64,000 nt of DNA from an uncultured Oscillospiraceae bacterium (lineage in GTDB: Bacteria > Bacillota > Clostridia > Oscillospirales > Oscillospiraceae), in assembly GCA_944387015.1 (NCBI GenBank), contig CALXDH010000003.1:36648-100647 (forward strand), written 5' to 3'. This document shows, in pieces, positions 1-8,196 of the stretch. Position numbers and translations under genes: made by a program. Within the stretch, counting starts at the first letter, position 1. Each line of letters begins with the position of its first letter. The notes beneath the pieces were generated by a model. The model saw only the letters and a list, made by a program, of their open reading frames with translations. It made no database searches and had not been told where the DNA came from.

Positions 1-93
1 GATACGTGGCTATTTAAAGCATATTTAGATTAGAGAGCAAATTTTTGTGTTGCAGATTTGCAATTTGATTGTCTTATTGTTATGGAGGGGTAT

Positions 94-141
94 ATGCTGA
101 GCCAAGTAGCGACAAAAAGGAATAGCACCCGTATCCTGTAA
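94..141 (+). CDS. Possible 15-codon leader peptide
   Basis: A 15-residue ORF (MLSQVATKRNSTRIL) begins with ATG after a strong GGAGGGG ribosome binding site at about 84-90 and ends just before the next small gene. It is too short to recognise. It may be a leader peptide or the remnant of a longer gene whose frame was lost. The only support is the quality of the ribosome binding site and the tight spacing to the next gene. Confidence 0.25.
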   Translation: MLSQVATKRNSTRIL

Positions 142-155
142 AAGAGGCGAAAGAG

Positions 156-323
156 ATGGAGAAGATGGAGAATACATACTTCAATGTTTTATGGATTAGT
201 CATGCGGATCGTATCGCTTCATTTCACCCGGTTGCGAATTACAACGAACAGCGGTTTACTTCCCATGATCACTTTATCAGTTATATTTGTTCTCTTCAGG
301 AACGAGGCTATCGATTCCAATGA
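156..323 (+). CDS. Small conserved-type ICE protein (55 aa)
   Basis: This ORF starts at ATG 156 behind a purine-rich AAAGAGGCG stretch and ends at TGA 321-323. The product is soluble and rich in aromatic residues and His, with WISHADRIASFH near the N terminus and ERGYRFQ at the C terminus. I recall similar short proteins from clostridial ICE accessory regions, but I can assign no function. It lies 35 bp upstream of the next gene in the same direction and probably shares its transcript. It shows no membrane segment or signal peptide. Confidence 0.55.
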   Translation: MEKMENTYFNVLWISHADRIASFHPVANYNEQRFTSHDHFISYICSLQERGYRFQ

Positions 324-358
324 ATGATGCACCTTCAACTAGGAGACGAAATACACAT

Positions 359-1399
359 ATGAATCAAGGAAAATATCATACTGACATTTATTTAAGGCCC
401 GCTTCTGCTGAGGAAGCGGGCCTTTTCTATTCTCAGGAAATGGAAAAGCAGGATCAGCATCTAGGGACTGTCGGTCACTTGCGGATTGATTTTGGCTCCA
501 GTGGGCAGGAATTCTGGTCCAGCTGGTGGGCACATAACGGTAATCAGCTGAACACTGCAGAATTCAAATCTGATCTCCAACAAGTGGTGGATGAGCTGCG
601 ACGAAATGGCCCGCTCAAGGACCTAAAGGCCATGCAGGAATACTGTGCTGATCATGGCGGAGCGATTGCAAATGAGAGTGAGTCCTATGGCTTTATCGTG
701 GAAAAAGAAAACTACCAATATTGCCTCCGCTGCACCCCGCTGCCGGGCCATTATCAGGGCTATCTGTACTGCTATGACCTCCGTCAGCAGAGGATGTCTC
801 AAAAGGAGGCACCGGTGGGCCGGGTGTCCTATGCCAGCGGAGAGGAAGAAACCTTCACGGATGCGCAGAGATACCTGGACACCATTCGGGAGGAACTTCC
901 GTATCAAGCCACTACCGGCTTCCGCTATGAGACTCTAACGAACAATCCTACGGTGCGGAAAGCAGTGGATGACCTCCTGCTGGATTTCGCAGGAGAGGAT
1001 AATCCTCGGCGGGCCTGTAATTACGGTTTGACGGAGGGCGGGAAACAAGCGCTCCGGGATGCCGCCGATCTCGACCGTCCTCATACCTACGCCTGGTTTG
1101 TGATGACAGACTGCAATACACCGGACGAGCAGATCCACCGGGACCTGACGCTGGAGGAGGCAGTTCACCTCTATCGGGACAGCACCCGACCGGAAAAGCG
1201 GCTGGGTGTTACGAAAGACGGCATTGCCACAGTCGACTTCCTCCGGGAAGCGAATGGAGAGCAGGTGTTCTTCCAGGATCACAGGCGAATGGAAAGCTTT
1301 CGCAATGACCCGGAGATTTTTGAGGCGGTGCAGATGATCCACCGTGAGCTGGAGTGGAGCGCCCCCGCGCAGGGCATGGTGATGGGAGGTTTGAAATGA
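359..1399 (+). CDS. ICE accessory protein of unknown function (346 aa)
   Basis: I place the start at ATG 359, which has an AGGAG at 341-345, rather than at the upstream TTG 287. The N-terminal 30 residues (YLRPASAEEAGLFYS) resemble a conserved lead-in that I recall from accessory proteins of clostridial conjugative elements. The rest is soluble, acidic and rich in Trp and Tyr, with no recognisable catalytic motif. The stop overlaps the next ATG by four bases (ATGA), so the two genes are translationally coupled. A terminator-like hairpin with a T tract lies inside codons 13-23, which is unusual for coding sequence. The alternative is that the functional start lies downstream of that hairpin. 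Confidence 0.7.
   Translation: MNQGKYHTDIYLRPASAEEAGLFYSQEMEKQDQHLGTVGHLRIDFGSSGQEFWSSWWAHNGNQLNTAEFKSDLQQVVDELRRNGPLKDLKAMQEYCADHGGAIANESESYGFIVEKENYQYCLRCTPLPGHYQGYLYCYDLRQQRMSQKEAPVGRVSYASGEEETFTDAQRYLDTIREELPYQATTGFRYETLTNNPTVRKAVDDLLLDFAGEDNPRRACNYGLTEGGKQALRDAADLDRPHTYAWFVMTDCNTPDEQIHRDLTLEEAVHLYRDSTRPEKRLGVTKDGIATVDFLREANGEQVFFQDHRRMESFRNDPEIFEAVQMIHRELEWSAPAQGMVMGGLK
396..428 (+). terminator. Terminator-like hairpin inside the 5' coding region
   Basis: A perfect 10-bp stem (GGCCCGCTTC 396-405 with GAAGCGGGCC 413-422), a 7-nt loop and a following TTTT look like an intrinsic terminator or attenuator. It lies about 40 nt inside the predicted gene, so it may attenuate transcription or merely reflect codon constraint. 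Confidence 0.4.
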
Positions 1400-2379
1400 T
1401 TAAAAAGGAGTGGCTGGAGTTTCTGCGGGAGCAGTATCCTGCCGGATGCCGGGTACGGCTTAGTGAAATGAAGGACGATCCAATGCCCATCCAACCTGGG
1501 AGTATGGGTACATTGGACTGCATTGACGATGCTGCCCAGTTCCATGTCCGTTGGGACAACGGCAGTAGGTTGGCTCTGATTATAGGTGTAGACCGGTTCC
1601 AAGTCATGCCTCCGGAGACCCAGACAGTCAAATTCTATATGCCGCTGACGGCGGAATTTTTCGGATACGATGACTGGGGTGACCGCGAGGAGTATGGGTC
1701 TGACCTGAACGGCAGAGATCTGCGAAGCTACGAGGCCGAGATCCGAACAGCCCTGGTAGATAACCGGATGCTGGTAGAAGCAGACCGCGGTTTGATGCAC
1801 TGGTATGACAAGCAGGACGGCGTCAACGATAAGGTCCAGTCTGCAATCTTCGAAGTGGAATACCGGGATGGACAGCTCTGGGGCATTGCAGAGTGCAAAG
1901 TGGTTGGGACCCTGACACCGGAGGAAAAGGAGACTCTGGCGGAGTATATTACGGGACAAGCCTCAGACGGCTGGGGCGAGGGCTTTGAGCAGAGAGAGAT
2001 CCAGGTGGACGACGGCGTCTTGAATGTACACCTTTGGAACGACGGGAACTGGACCATCCAGACAGAGGAAGAAAAATTCTCCCATGATTCCCTTACCCGG
2101 CTTCCTGACCTGTGCTGGTCTGTTCTGCCGGGAGAAGGAACGCTGATCTGCATCAAGAAAGGCGAACACGGGTACTTCCCCAGCGATTGGTCCACCGGAG
2201 ATAGGGCCCAAAACCGCTATCTGGCGGACTACAACAACCGCCGGCGCGGCATCACTCCGGCTCAGGAGCAGGCGATGCTGGCCGGCAGCATGCACGGTTG
2301 GGATATCCCCATGGCCGACCCTGTGGTCCAGGAGCGGATTCTGGGCGCAAAAAACAGCCTGGAAATGAAGGGGCTGTGA
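1396..2379 (+). CDS. DUF4314-domain ICE protein
   Basis: The start is ATG 1396, overlapping the previous TGA, with GGGAGG at 1384-1389. Residues about 10-60 match the DUF4314 pattern: a GCRVRL strand, a central PGSMGTL turn and WDNGSRLAL. The domain is a small beta barrel common in conjugative elements of Firmicutes. The following region (VKFYMPLTAEFFG onward, to about residue 230) resembles DUF6329-type sequence seen in the same elements, but I am less sure of that. The protein has no membrane segment and no catalytic residues I can name. Its position in a tightly packed same-strand array suggests an accessory role in ICE maintenance or host takeover. The exact function is unknown. Confidence 0.75.
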   Translation: MIKKEWLEFLREQYPAGCRVRLSEMKDDPMPIQPGSMGTLDCIDDAAQFHVRWDNGSRLALIIGVDRFQVMPPETQTVKFYMPLTAEFFGYDDWGDREEYGSDLNGRDLRSYEAEIRTALVDNRMLVEADRGLMHWYDKQDGVNDKVQSAIFEVEYRDGQLWGIAECKVVGTLTPEEKETLAEYITGQASDGWGEGFEQREIQVDDGVLNVHLWNDGNWTIQTEEEKFSHDSLTRLPDLCWSVLPGEGTLICIKKGEHGYFPSDWSTGDRAQNRYLADYNNRRRGITPAQEQAMLAGSMHGWDIPMADPVVQERILGAKNSLEMKGL

Positions 2380-2412
2380 GTCCTTCAATCAGTAAAAAAG
2401 GAGGAAGCTAAA

Positions 2413-3603
2413 TTGAGTGAGAAAGTATTTGGTGTCTATCTCGCAAAGGAGGACCCGGAGAGCGACGCCTATGCCAAGCTGGATCTCCCTGCCCGGCCCT
2501 GGGAGCTGCTGGATGCTCTGGACAAACTGCACTTGCAGGAGGGCGACCGCCTCTACCTGGAGATCGACGACTACTATGACTTCGAGGAACTGGCGACGGT
2601 CTTACAGGATCAGGAGGACAGCCTCGCGGAGCTGAATGATCTGGCAGAGCGGCTCACCCGGCTCAGCGATGTGCAATGCGCGGCCCTGCAGGGCCTGATC
2701 CAAATAGAAACCGCCAAAAGCGGAGGCGAGATCAGCGTCAGCCGACTCCGGGACCTGACCGAGAGCGCGGACTGCTGCCATGTTGTGCCGGAGGCCCTCA
2801 ATGACAGCCAGCTGGGTAGGTTTTATGCCGAAAACGGTTTTGTGCCGGAGGTGGAAGGGCTCTCAGACACCGTGTTCGAGCTGCTGGACTTCGCGGCTAT
2901 CGGTCTGCGGGCCCGGAAGGAGGAGGGCGGCGTCTTCACGCGGAAGGGATATGTCCTCCAGAACAGCGATCTCAAGCAGGCGCCTTCCGTAGCCAGAGAG
3001 ATCGCAGAGCCAGACTACATGGTCCTGCTGGAAGTGGCCGGGCGGCAAGGCGATGGCCCCGCACAGGGCGGCGCCGGTCCGATCCTGGTCAAGCTGCCGG
3101 CAGCGCCGGAGGAGCTGGAGTCGGTGGCAAAGCGCTTGGGTGCGGCATCCTCACGGGAGTTGTGGTGGCGCTGCATCGACTGTGTGATCCCGGAGATGCG
3201 GGATGCGGTCTCCGCGGCCGGTACAATCAGAGATGTCAATCGGTTCGCGCAGACGGCGGCTGCCATGCCCCAGGAGCAGCGGAAAGTGTACAAGGCTGTG
3301 CTGGAGGGCCTGCGGTGCCGCGATCTCGCTTCCGCATCTGCTCAGGCAGACACCCTGGATGTGTATCTTCTGAGGGAGGATATCAATTCACCCTCCGGAT
3401 TTGCAAAGGAGAAGATCCGGTCCATCATGGATGAGACCATGGTGGATCAGGTTCTGACAAACCTGAACCTGTATCGTTACGGAGAAACCCTGATGGAGTC
3501 GGAGCACTGCATTCAGACCGGCTATGGCCTCATCCAACGCCGGGATGGTCATGAGTTCCACATCCAGAATAAAGAAATTGGAACGATGGAAATGAGGTGG
3601 TGA
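2413..3603 (+). CDS. ArdA-like ICE accessory protein
   Basis: This acidic 396-residue protein starts with TTG 2413 behind AAAAAAGGAGG. The N terminus (GVYLAKED) and a following acidic helix-rich section (LAELNDLAERL) resemble ArdA-type antirestriction proteins, which mimic DNA and inhibit type I restriction enzymes. The match is only by feel, so the ArdA assignment is tentative. The C-terminal 100 residues (DVYLLREDI, YGETLM and HEFHIQN blocks) are related to the C terminus of the next gene, so the two are partly paralogous. An antirestriction function would suit an element that enters new hosts as unmodified DNA and also carries a Dam methylase just downstream. Confidence 0.6.
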   Translation: MSEKVFGVYLAKEDPESDAYAKLDLPARPWELLDALDKLHLQEGDRLYLEIDDYYDFEELATVLQDQEDSLAELNDLAERLTRLSDVQCAALQGLIQIETAKSGGEISVSRLRDLTESADCCHVVPEALNDSQLGRFYAENGFVPEVEGLSDTVFELLDFAAIGLRARKEEGGVFTRKGYVLQNSDLKQAPSVAREIAEPDYMVLLEVAGRQGDGPAQGGAGPILVKLPAAPEELESVAKRLGAASSRELWWRCIDCVIPEMRDAVSAAGTIRDVNRFAQTAAAMPQEQRKVYKAVLEGLRCRDLASASAQADTLDVYLLREDINSPSGFAKEKIRSIMDETMVDQVLTNLNLYRYGETLMESEHCIQTGYGLIQRRDGHEFHIQNKEIGTMEMRW

Positions 3604-3606
3604 GAG

Positions 3607-4710
3607 ATGAACCAAAAGCAAGAGGCCCTTCTGAGGCTTCCCCTAACCAATGCGGAGCGAGAGTGGCTGACAGACCGGCTGGAGACCCTTTCTGTAAAGG
3701 AGAGCTATCAGCTGTCTGCAGCAATTATGCGGTCCGGGAGGTTGCAGGAATTGATGGGAAAAAGCAGTGAGGAACTGCAAATCACCGTTCTGCGAATGAA
3801 GCCGGACGTGGCGGTGGAGGCAATCAACTGCCTGATGACGCTGCATGATTATGAGGTCTGCCACCCGGCGGGCAGCTACGAGGCCCTGGGGCGCTTTTTC
3901 CTGCAATATGAAAGCGGGACCCCAAGAGATGCCCTGCCTTTCATAGACCTGGAGCAGCTGGGCAGGCGTTATGAGGATCTCCATCCCGGCCTGTTTATCG
4001 GCGGCAGCTACGTGATCTATCCCGCAAAGGAGTCGGAGCAGCCCTATACCGGTCATAACCTGGCGGAGCTGGATGACTCGGATTGGAGTGTCCGGCTGAA
4101 GATCGCCTCACTGAAAAAACCGGAGGGGGTCTGGGTCCGGCTGCCGGATTACTCCATGCTGAATGACGATAAGGCAGATGAAATGGAGCTGGCACTTCTG
4201 GACCTGAAAGTGGACACCATTCAGGAATGTACATTGCTGGATGCTAGGTGTGTCCTTCCAGAGGTAAAAGATCTCAAAAATCAGTATCGGGATTTGGCAG
4301 ACCTCATCTACGATGGAAACAACCTGGGTTTCCTGCTGGATGAACAGGGCCAGGGTATGCCGCACTTCAATGAAAAGTTTCGCGCCGCACTGGCCTACGA
4401 AAAATGTACCCGTCTGGATACGGCGCTGGACATTGCGCAGAGCCTTTGTTGCTATGATTTGGTGACTGAGGGGGGTGTGGAGGCATACGCAAAGAGGGCC
4501 TTGAATGCTGAAAAACTCACTGCGGAGGACATTCGAATGATTCCGGACTGCTTAGATTACAAAAAATATGGGGAATCCTTGCTGGCCCGTCAAGGGTACT
4601 ATTTTCACGCAGATAGCGGTGGTTATATCCGTCGAAACGACCAAGAGTTTCACGATATGCAAAGTCAACCTGCAGGAATCCATAATGGACCGGAAATGAA
4701 ATTTACATAA
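3607..4710 (+). CDS. Paralogous ICE accessory protein
   Basis: The gene begins at ATG 3607, 4 bp after the preceding stop, with AGGTGG upstream. The 367-residue product is acidic and soluble. Its C-terminal third (TALDIAQSL, KKYGESLLARQGY and an RRNDQEFH block) aligns by eye with the C terminus of the preceding gene, suggesting an ancient tandem duplication with divergent N termini. The sequence PLTNAEREWLTDRL near the start resembles segments found in ArdA-like and related ICE proteins. No catalytic motif is visible. It is likely co-transcribed with 2413-3603. Function is unknown; antirestriction or another host-interaction role is only a guess from context. Confidence 0.6.
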   Translation: MNQKQEALLRLPLTNAEREWLTDRLETLSVKESYQLSAAIMRSGRLQELMGKSSEELQITVLRMKPDVAVEAINCLMTLHDYEVCHPAGSYEALGRFFLQYESGTPRDALPFIDLEQLGRRYEDLHPGLFIGGSYVIYPAKESEQPYTGHNLAELDDSDWSVRLKIASLKKPEGVWVRLPDYSMLNDDKADEMELALLDLKVDTIQECTLLDARCVLPEVKDLKNQYRDLADLIYDGNNLGFLLDEQGQGMPHFNEKFRAALAYEKCTRLDTALDIAQSLCCYDLVTEGGVEAYAKRALNAEKLTAEDIRMIPDCLDYKKYGESLLARQGYYFHADSGGYIRRNDQEFHDMQSQPAGIHNGPEMKFT

Positions 4711-4797
4711 GACAAAAGACGCTGGGGGAATCGTATTGAAACGGTGCCCTCTTTTATTTGTTCACGTTGTTCACGAGCAACTTGGAAAGGAGGCTCA

Positions 4798-5109
4798 ATG
4801 CGAGAAGAAAAGTTGCGTTCCTATTTAGAAAAGGAATGCAGCGGTCGCCGGAATGCGGTGAAAAGCTTTGAGTTGGAACAGGCGTTGTTGCTCAGCAGCT
4901 CAGAACTTCGGAAATTGATCAACCGCTTGAGAGAGAAAGGAATTCCCATTGGCAGCGGCCCCAACGGTTATTTTTACGCCCGCACAGCAGGTGAGGTCTA
5001 TAGCACTGTTCGTCAGCTGCGAAAGATAGTCAAGGGAACAGAACGTGCGATCCATGGATTGGAACAATCGCTGGATGGGTTTAGCGTAGGAGGTGAATGC
5101 CATCGCTAG
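4798..5109 (+). CDS. Small winged-helix-like DNA-binding protein
   Basis: I take ATG 4798 behind GAAAGGAGG as the start; an in-frame upstream extension has no such site. The 103-residue product has a helix-turn-helix arrangement around residues 20-50 (ELEQALLLSSSELRKLINRL) followed by a short wing (GIPIGSGPNGYFYA). This pattern is typical of small winged-helix proteins in mobile elements. The C terminus is a predicted helix. The stop overlaps the following methylase gene by 17 bp, so the two are probably coupled. It may regulate the accessory operon or the methylase. Confidence 0.55.
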   Translation: MREEKLRSYLEKECSGRRNAVKSFELEQALLLSSSELRKLINRLREKGIPIGSGPNGYFYARTAGEVYSTVRQLRKIVKGTERAIHGLEQSLDGFSVGGECHR

Positions 5110-6082
5110 GCCTCCATTTCCCTGGGTAGGCGGAAAAGGAAAACTAATCCCCTATATCATGCAGCTTATCCCACCCAATATTAAGGCGTATATCGAGCCG
5201 TTTGGTGGGAGCGGCGCAGTTCTTCTGGGCATGAGTCCCAGCTCCAAACGCAGAGATGTCTACAATGACCTGAATCGGAACCTGACCAACTTTTTTGTAT
5301 GCCTCCGGGATAAAACCAACGCATTAATGCGAGAATTGAAGTTTCTGCCGATTCATTCTCGCTTTCTTTTTGAAGTCTATAAATTGTTTTTGGCCCATGA
5401 GGACATTCATTGGGAAGTGTTCAAGAAGAACATCCAGGATGAAATTAAGATTCTGGATGATCGCACATGCTTCACGGAAGAACAAGCTGAAGAGCTTCGC
5501 CCGATCCTTCATAGGAGATTGGACTCCTTTGATGTGGAGCGGGCTGCTATGTTTTATAAATGCATCCGAGGAAGCTACAGTGCTACAGTGACATCCTTTG
5601 GCTCCAAAGCAATGCGCCTTTTCAATTTCCTGCACCTGTTAAAGCCCGCCGCCAAACGGCTGCAAGATGTGGTGATTGAGAACAAAAGCGCAATTCGACT
5701 TATTAAGGACGAAGATGCCGCCGGAACATTTTTCTATTGCGATCCACCCTACTTTGATGCGGAGAAATTGTATGAAGTACGGATGAATCGAAAATTTCAC
5801 GTTCGGCTTTGGAGCGTACTGCATGACTGCAAAGGGCTGGTTCTCCTCTCCTATAACGATTGCGCTTTCATTCGCCAGCTTTATAAGGATTTTTATATCC
5901 TTGCGCTGACACGCGGCAATCCCTTGTCGCAAAAGGCAGGTGCAACTTATGGGGAACTGTTTATTACAAATTATGACCCGACACCGTATCTGAATGTTCA
6001 GCTGAATATGTTTGAGCGGTTGGGCAGATCCAAAGGCGATTTGGTTCTGATTCATACCCCGGATAGATGTCAAGTGGCCTAA
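5093..6082 (+). CDS. DNA adenine methylase, D12/Dam class
   Basis: The product is an N6-adenine DNA methyltransferase. The N terminus carries PPFPWVGGKGKL and then EPFGGSGAVLLG, the AdoMet-binding motif; the catalytic motif DPPY falls near residue 219. Length (about 329 aa) and motif order fit the D12 class. It probably methylates the element's DNA, protecting it from restriction or modulating its own promoters. The start is unusual. GTG 5093 overlaps the GGAGG at 5089-5093, while an ideally spaced codon would be ATC 5102. Either reinitiation from the overlapping upstream gene or a non-canonical start is implied. No cognate endonuclease is visible nearby, so this looks like an orphan methylase. 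Confidence 0.9.
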   Translation: MNAIARPPFPWVGGKGKLIPYIMQLIPPNIKAYIEPFGGSGAVLLGMSPSSKRRDVYNDLNRNLTNFFVCLRDKTNALMRELKFLPIHSRFLFEVYKLFLAHEDIHWEVFKKNIQDEIKILDDRTCFTEEQAEELRPILHRRLDSFDVERAAMFYKCIRGSYSATVTSFGSKAMRLFNFLHLLKPAAKRLQDVVIENKSAIRLIKDEDAAGTFFYCDPPYFDAEKLYEVRMNRKFHVRLWSVLHDCKGLVLLSYNDCAFIRQLYKDFYILALTRGNPLSQKAGATYGELFITNYDPTPYLNVQLNMFERLGRSKGDLVLIHTPDRCQVA

Positions 6083-6099
6083 GAAGGAGAGAAATATGT

Positions 6100-6468
6100 G
6101 TGAAATTCACAATCTATCATGATCCGGCGAAAAAGGTAATCAAAATTCCGCACCCTGCGTTACAGATATCTGGCCTTTCCTGTGCTGAGAAGTTAGTTCT
6201 CCATATCGGAGCCGGATATGCTGTCATTGGTCGAGGTGATATGTCCGCCACAGAAGCAGTTGCACTCGTTGCTTGTCTTCATAAATTGATACTTGCACTG
6301 CTTGATCAGTTGGCACGTGCCAGCTGTCAGGCAGAAAAGCGAGGCGTCAGCGCCACTAATTCTGTGTCATGCCTGGATGAAAATATGTGCAGATACCTTC
6401 AGTCAGCCGGAGTTGATATTGAAGGACTTCGGGTACTTATGCTGGAGGGAGACACTGAAAATGAATGA
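6100..6468 (+). CDS. Small ICE protein, AbrB-like N terminus
   Basis: GTG 6100, with AAGGAG at 6084-6089, is the best-supported start. The N-terminal 45 residues (KFTIYHDPAKKVIKIP then ISGLSCAEKLVLHIGAG) resemble the swapped-hairpin layout of AbrB/MazE-type DNA-binding domains. The C-terminal half is helical (ALVACLHKLILALLDQL). Similar genes precede DUF3849 genes in related elements, as far as I recall. The stop overlaps the next start (ATGAATGA region), indicating coupling. A regulatory role is inferred only from the fold resemblance. Confidence 0.55.
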   Translation: MKFTIYHDPAKKVIKIPHPALQISGLSCAEKLVLHIGAGYAVIGRGDMSATEAVALVACLHKLILALLDQLARASCQAEKRGVSATNSVSCLDENMCRYLQSAGVDIEGLRVLMLEGDTENE

Positions 6469-7192
6469 TACGTATCTATATCGGGATTCCATTGAAACGG
6501 CCAGAAGAAAAAATCAGATTTCTATTTGGCGCGCAAGTCACCAAGCAAATATTGCCTGTAAAAATGCAATTGAAGCATGTATTCGCCAAGGGTTTGATGG
6601 GATGCACCTGCAAGAGGACTGTGCGAAAAAGGTAATCGAAGCCTATGGGTTCAAACGAATCAATTGGGTTTTGGCCAATACGCTGCAGGAAAAATACTGG
6701 GATGGGAGCTTCAGTCGAAGTAATAAAGACTGGAGTTATGGATTTATGATTCCGTCTGATTCACAGCATAACTCCGAGTTTGTTGTGGAAACTCATCCAG
6801 CAGTTCTGGATGGGTTTGTGAGCCAGGTCAGACAGGCATATCAGCAGCTGAATCTGTTTGGCGCAGAACAGTGCTATCCTGACTCCCGTGCGGAACTGAA
6901 TTATGAAGGGAAAATCCTGGTCCTCAGTACGGAGGCTTTGCGTGAATCATGCTGGAATGCTGCAAACCAGCTCTGGTATGCGCATGACGGGTTTGGATGC
7001 TCCCCACATGCGATTGGTCGATCTATCCGCTGCACCTGCCTGGGTGACGGTGAAACGACCCGTTGGAACCGGACAGATTTTGTGGGAGTTTTGAAGGAAG
7101 AATATTTGCCTGAATGGGCACTCACCAAGATGCAACAATTGCACCTTGGAGGGGAGGCTTCCCCTTACATGGGCGAAATGGAGATGAGGTGA
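6461..7192 (+). CDS. DUF3849-family ICE protein
   Basis: The sequence shows the DUF3849 signature: LYRDSIETARRKNQ, then ANIACKNAIE, then FKRINWVLANTLQ, with a GRFSRSNK-like block (here DGSFSRSNKDWSYG). A second conserved block at residues about 150-220 (NQLWYAHDGFGCSP and LGDGETTRWNRTDFVGVLKEE) is a separate domain usually found with it. The start is ATG 6461 with GGAGGGAG upstream. The family is frequent in Firmicutes conjugative elements and phages, and its biochemical role is unknown to me. There is no membrane segment. It sits in the same-strand accessory operon and overlaps the next gene's probable ribosome binding site. Confidence 0.75.
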   Translation: MNDTYLYRDSIETARRKNQISIWRASHQANIACKNAIEACIRQGFDGMHLQEDCAKKVIEAYGFKRINWVLANTLQEKYWDGSFSRSNKDWSYGFMIPSDSQHNSEFVVETHPAVLDGFVSQVRQAYQQLNLFGAEQCYPDSRAELNYEGKILVLSTEALRESCWNAANQLWYAHDGFGCSPHAIGRSIRCTCLGDGETTRWNRTDFVGVLKEEYLPEWALTKMQQLHLGGEASPYMGEMEMR

Positions 7193-7197
7193 CAACA

Positions 7198-7854
7198 TTG
7201 GAATGGACATTTTATACTGTGGGAGATCTCCGCCTGCTTCAACGATATCCGGGGGATCTCCATTCACGGCCTAAGCTGTTTCAAACATACGCTGATGCCG
7301 TTGAGGAGTATAAGCGAATACCCTCCTCTTCTGTTCGGGTATTCGGAATTGTACATGGCCATCATGTCTGCGATCTTGTCCGCTGTCTACCGCTTTTTCC
7401 TGACGACTTGTCTGGAGAGAACGTGCTGATGGCGGACATTCTTCGTTACCCAGCGTGGCAATGCCAGCCGGAACTGATCTTGATCGCAAACCATTTGGCA
7501 AGGGAATTGCCGATTCGCTATTACTTGCAATCTGGCTGTATTTTTCCGGCTCCCAAACCTGGGCAATTTCCAGATCCGCTGTTTGGAGCCACTCTTTGTG
7601 GGAGTCGGTACAAACAAGCATTGAAATCGGTGTACGTTGCAGGGATTGGCTGGCGCCCGGCAGAGGTCATGACCTGCGCTGCTACCAGCGTGACAGCAAA
7701 ACATTTTCCGCTGATTGTCAGTTGCCGCGTCACGGTACGGATGCCAAATGGAATGATCCGCACCGTGGATGTTGCACCTTGGGTTTATGAACGTCTGAAG
7801 AGGCCTCCCTACCCGGATATTAAATCGAGAACGCAAAGGAGGAAATCAAGTTGA
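7198..7854 (+). CDS. ICE protein of unknown function (218 aa)
   Basis: I choose TTG 7198, 6 bp after the DUF3849 stop, with GATGAGG just upstream; GTG 7189 is an alternative. The product is soluble, with a Tyr- and Pro-rich N terminus (WTFYTVGDLRLLQRYPG). The C-terminal part (RVTVRMPNGMIRTVDVAPWVY) looks like paired beta strands. No family is recognised. Its stop overlaps the TTG of the SpoVG-like gene, so it belongs to the same operon. Confidence 0.6.
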   Translation: MEWTFYTVGDLRLLQRYPGDLHSRPKLFQTYADAVEEYKRIPSSSVRVFGIVHGHHVCDLVRCLPLFPDDLSGENVLMADILRYPAWQCQPELILIANHLARELPIRYYLQSGCIFPAPKPGQFPDPLFGATLCGSRYKQALKSVYVAGIGWRPAEVMTCAATSVTAKHFPLIVSCRVTVRMPNGMIRTVDVAPWVYERLKRPPYPDIKSRTQRRKSS

Positions 7855-8180
7855 AACAAGATAAATATACCGATTCCTTTCAGGTCAGTATCCGCACACT
7901 TGCGAGATCTAAAAGCGGAGCCATTCTGGCTTATGCAGGAGTGACGATCTTCGGCGTATTTGCAATTCGTGGGGTCAAGATCATTAAGGGGAAAGATGGC
8001 CCCTTTGTTGCGATGCCTGCAATTCGTACGCAGAAAGGCTGGAAAGACATTTGCTACCCCTGCAGTTCGGAGTTTCGTTCGGCGTTTGACGCTGCAGTGC
8101 TGAGTGCCTATGACCGCGAAATGGCGCAGATGCAGGAGCGTGTGACGAAATCTCTTTCGTCCAAGCAAATGGATATGTAA
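7851..8180 (+). CDS. SpoVG-family protein
   Basis: The 109-residue product follows the SpoVG pattern. It has a short beta strand lead, then GAILAYAGVTIFGVFAIRGV and KGKDGPFVAMPAIR, and a helical C terminus. SpoVG proteins are small site-specific nucleic-acid-binding regulators. Copies on conjugative elements are common and often sit in this accessory cluster. It starts with TTG 7851 behind AAAGGAGG at 7836-7843, overlapping the previous stop. The target is unknown. Being ICE-borne, it probably regulates element or host genes rather than septation. Confidence 0.85.
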   Translation: MKQDKYTDSFQVSIRTLARSKSGAILAYAGVTIFGVFAIRGVKIIKGKDGPFVAMPAIRTQKGWKDICYPCSSEFRSAFDAAVLSAYDREMAQMQERVTKSLSSKQMDM

Positions 8181-8196
8181 TAAGGAGGGTGAAAAT

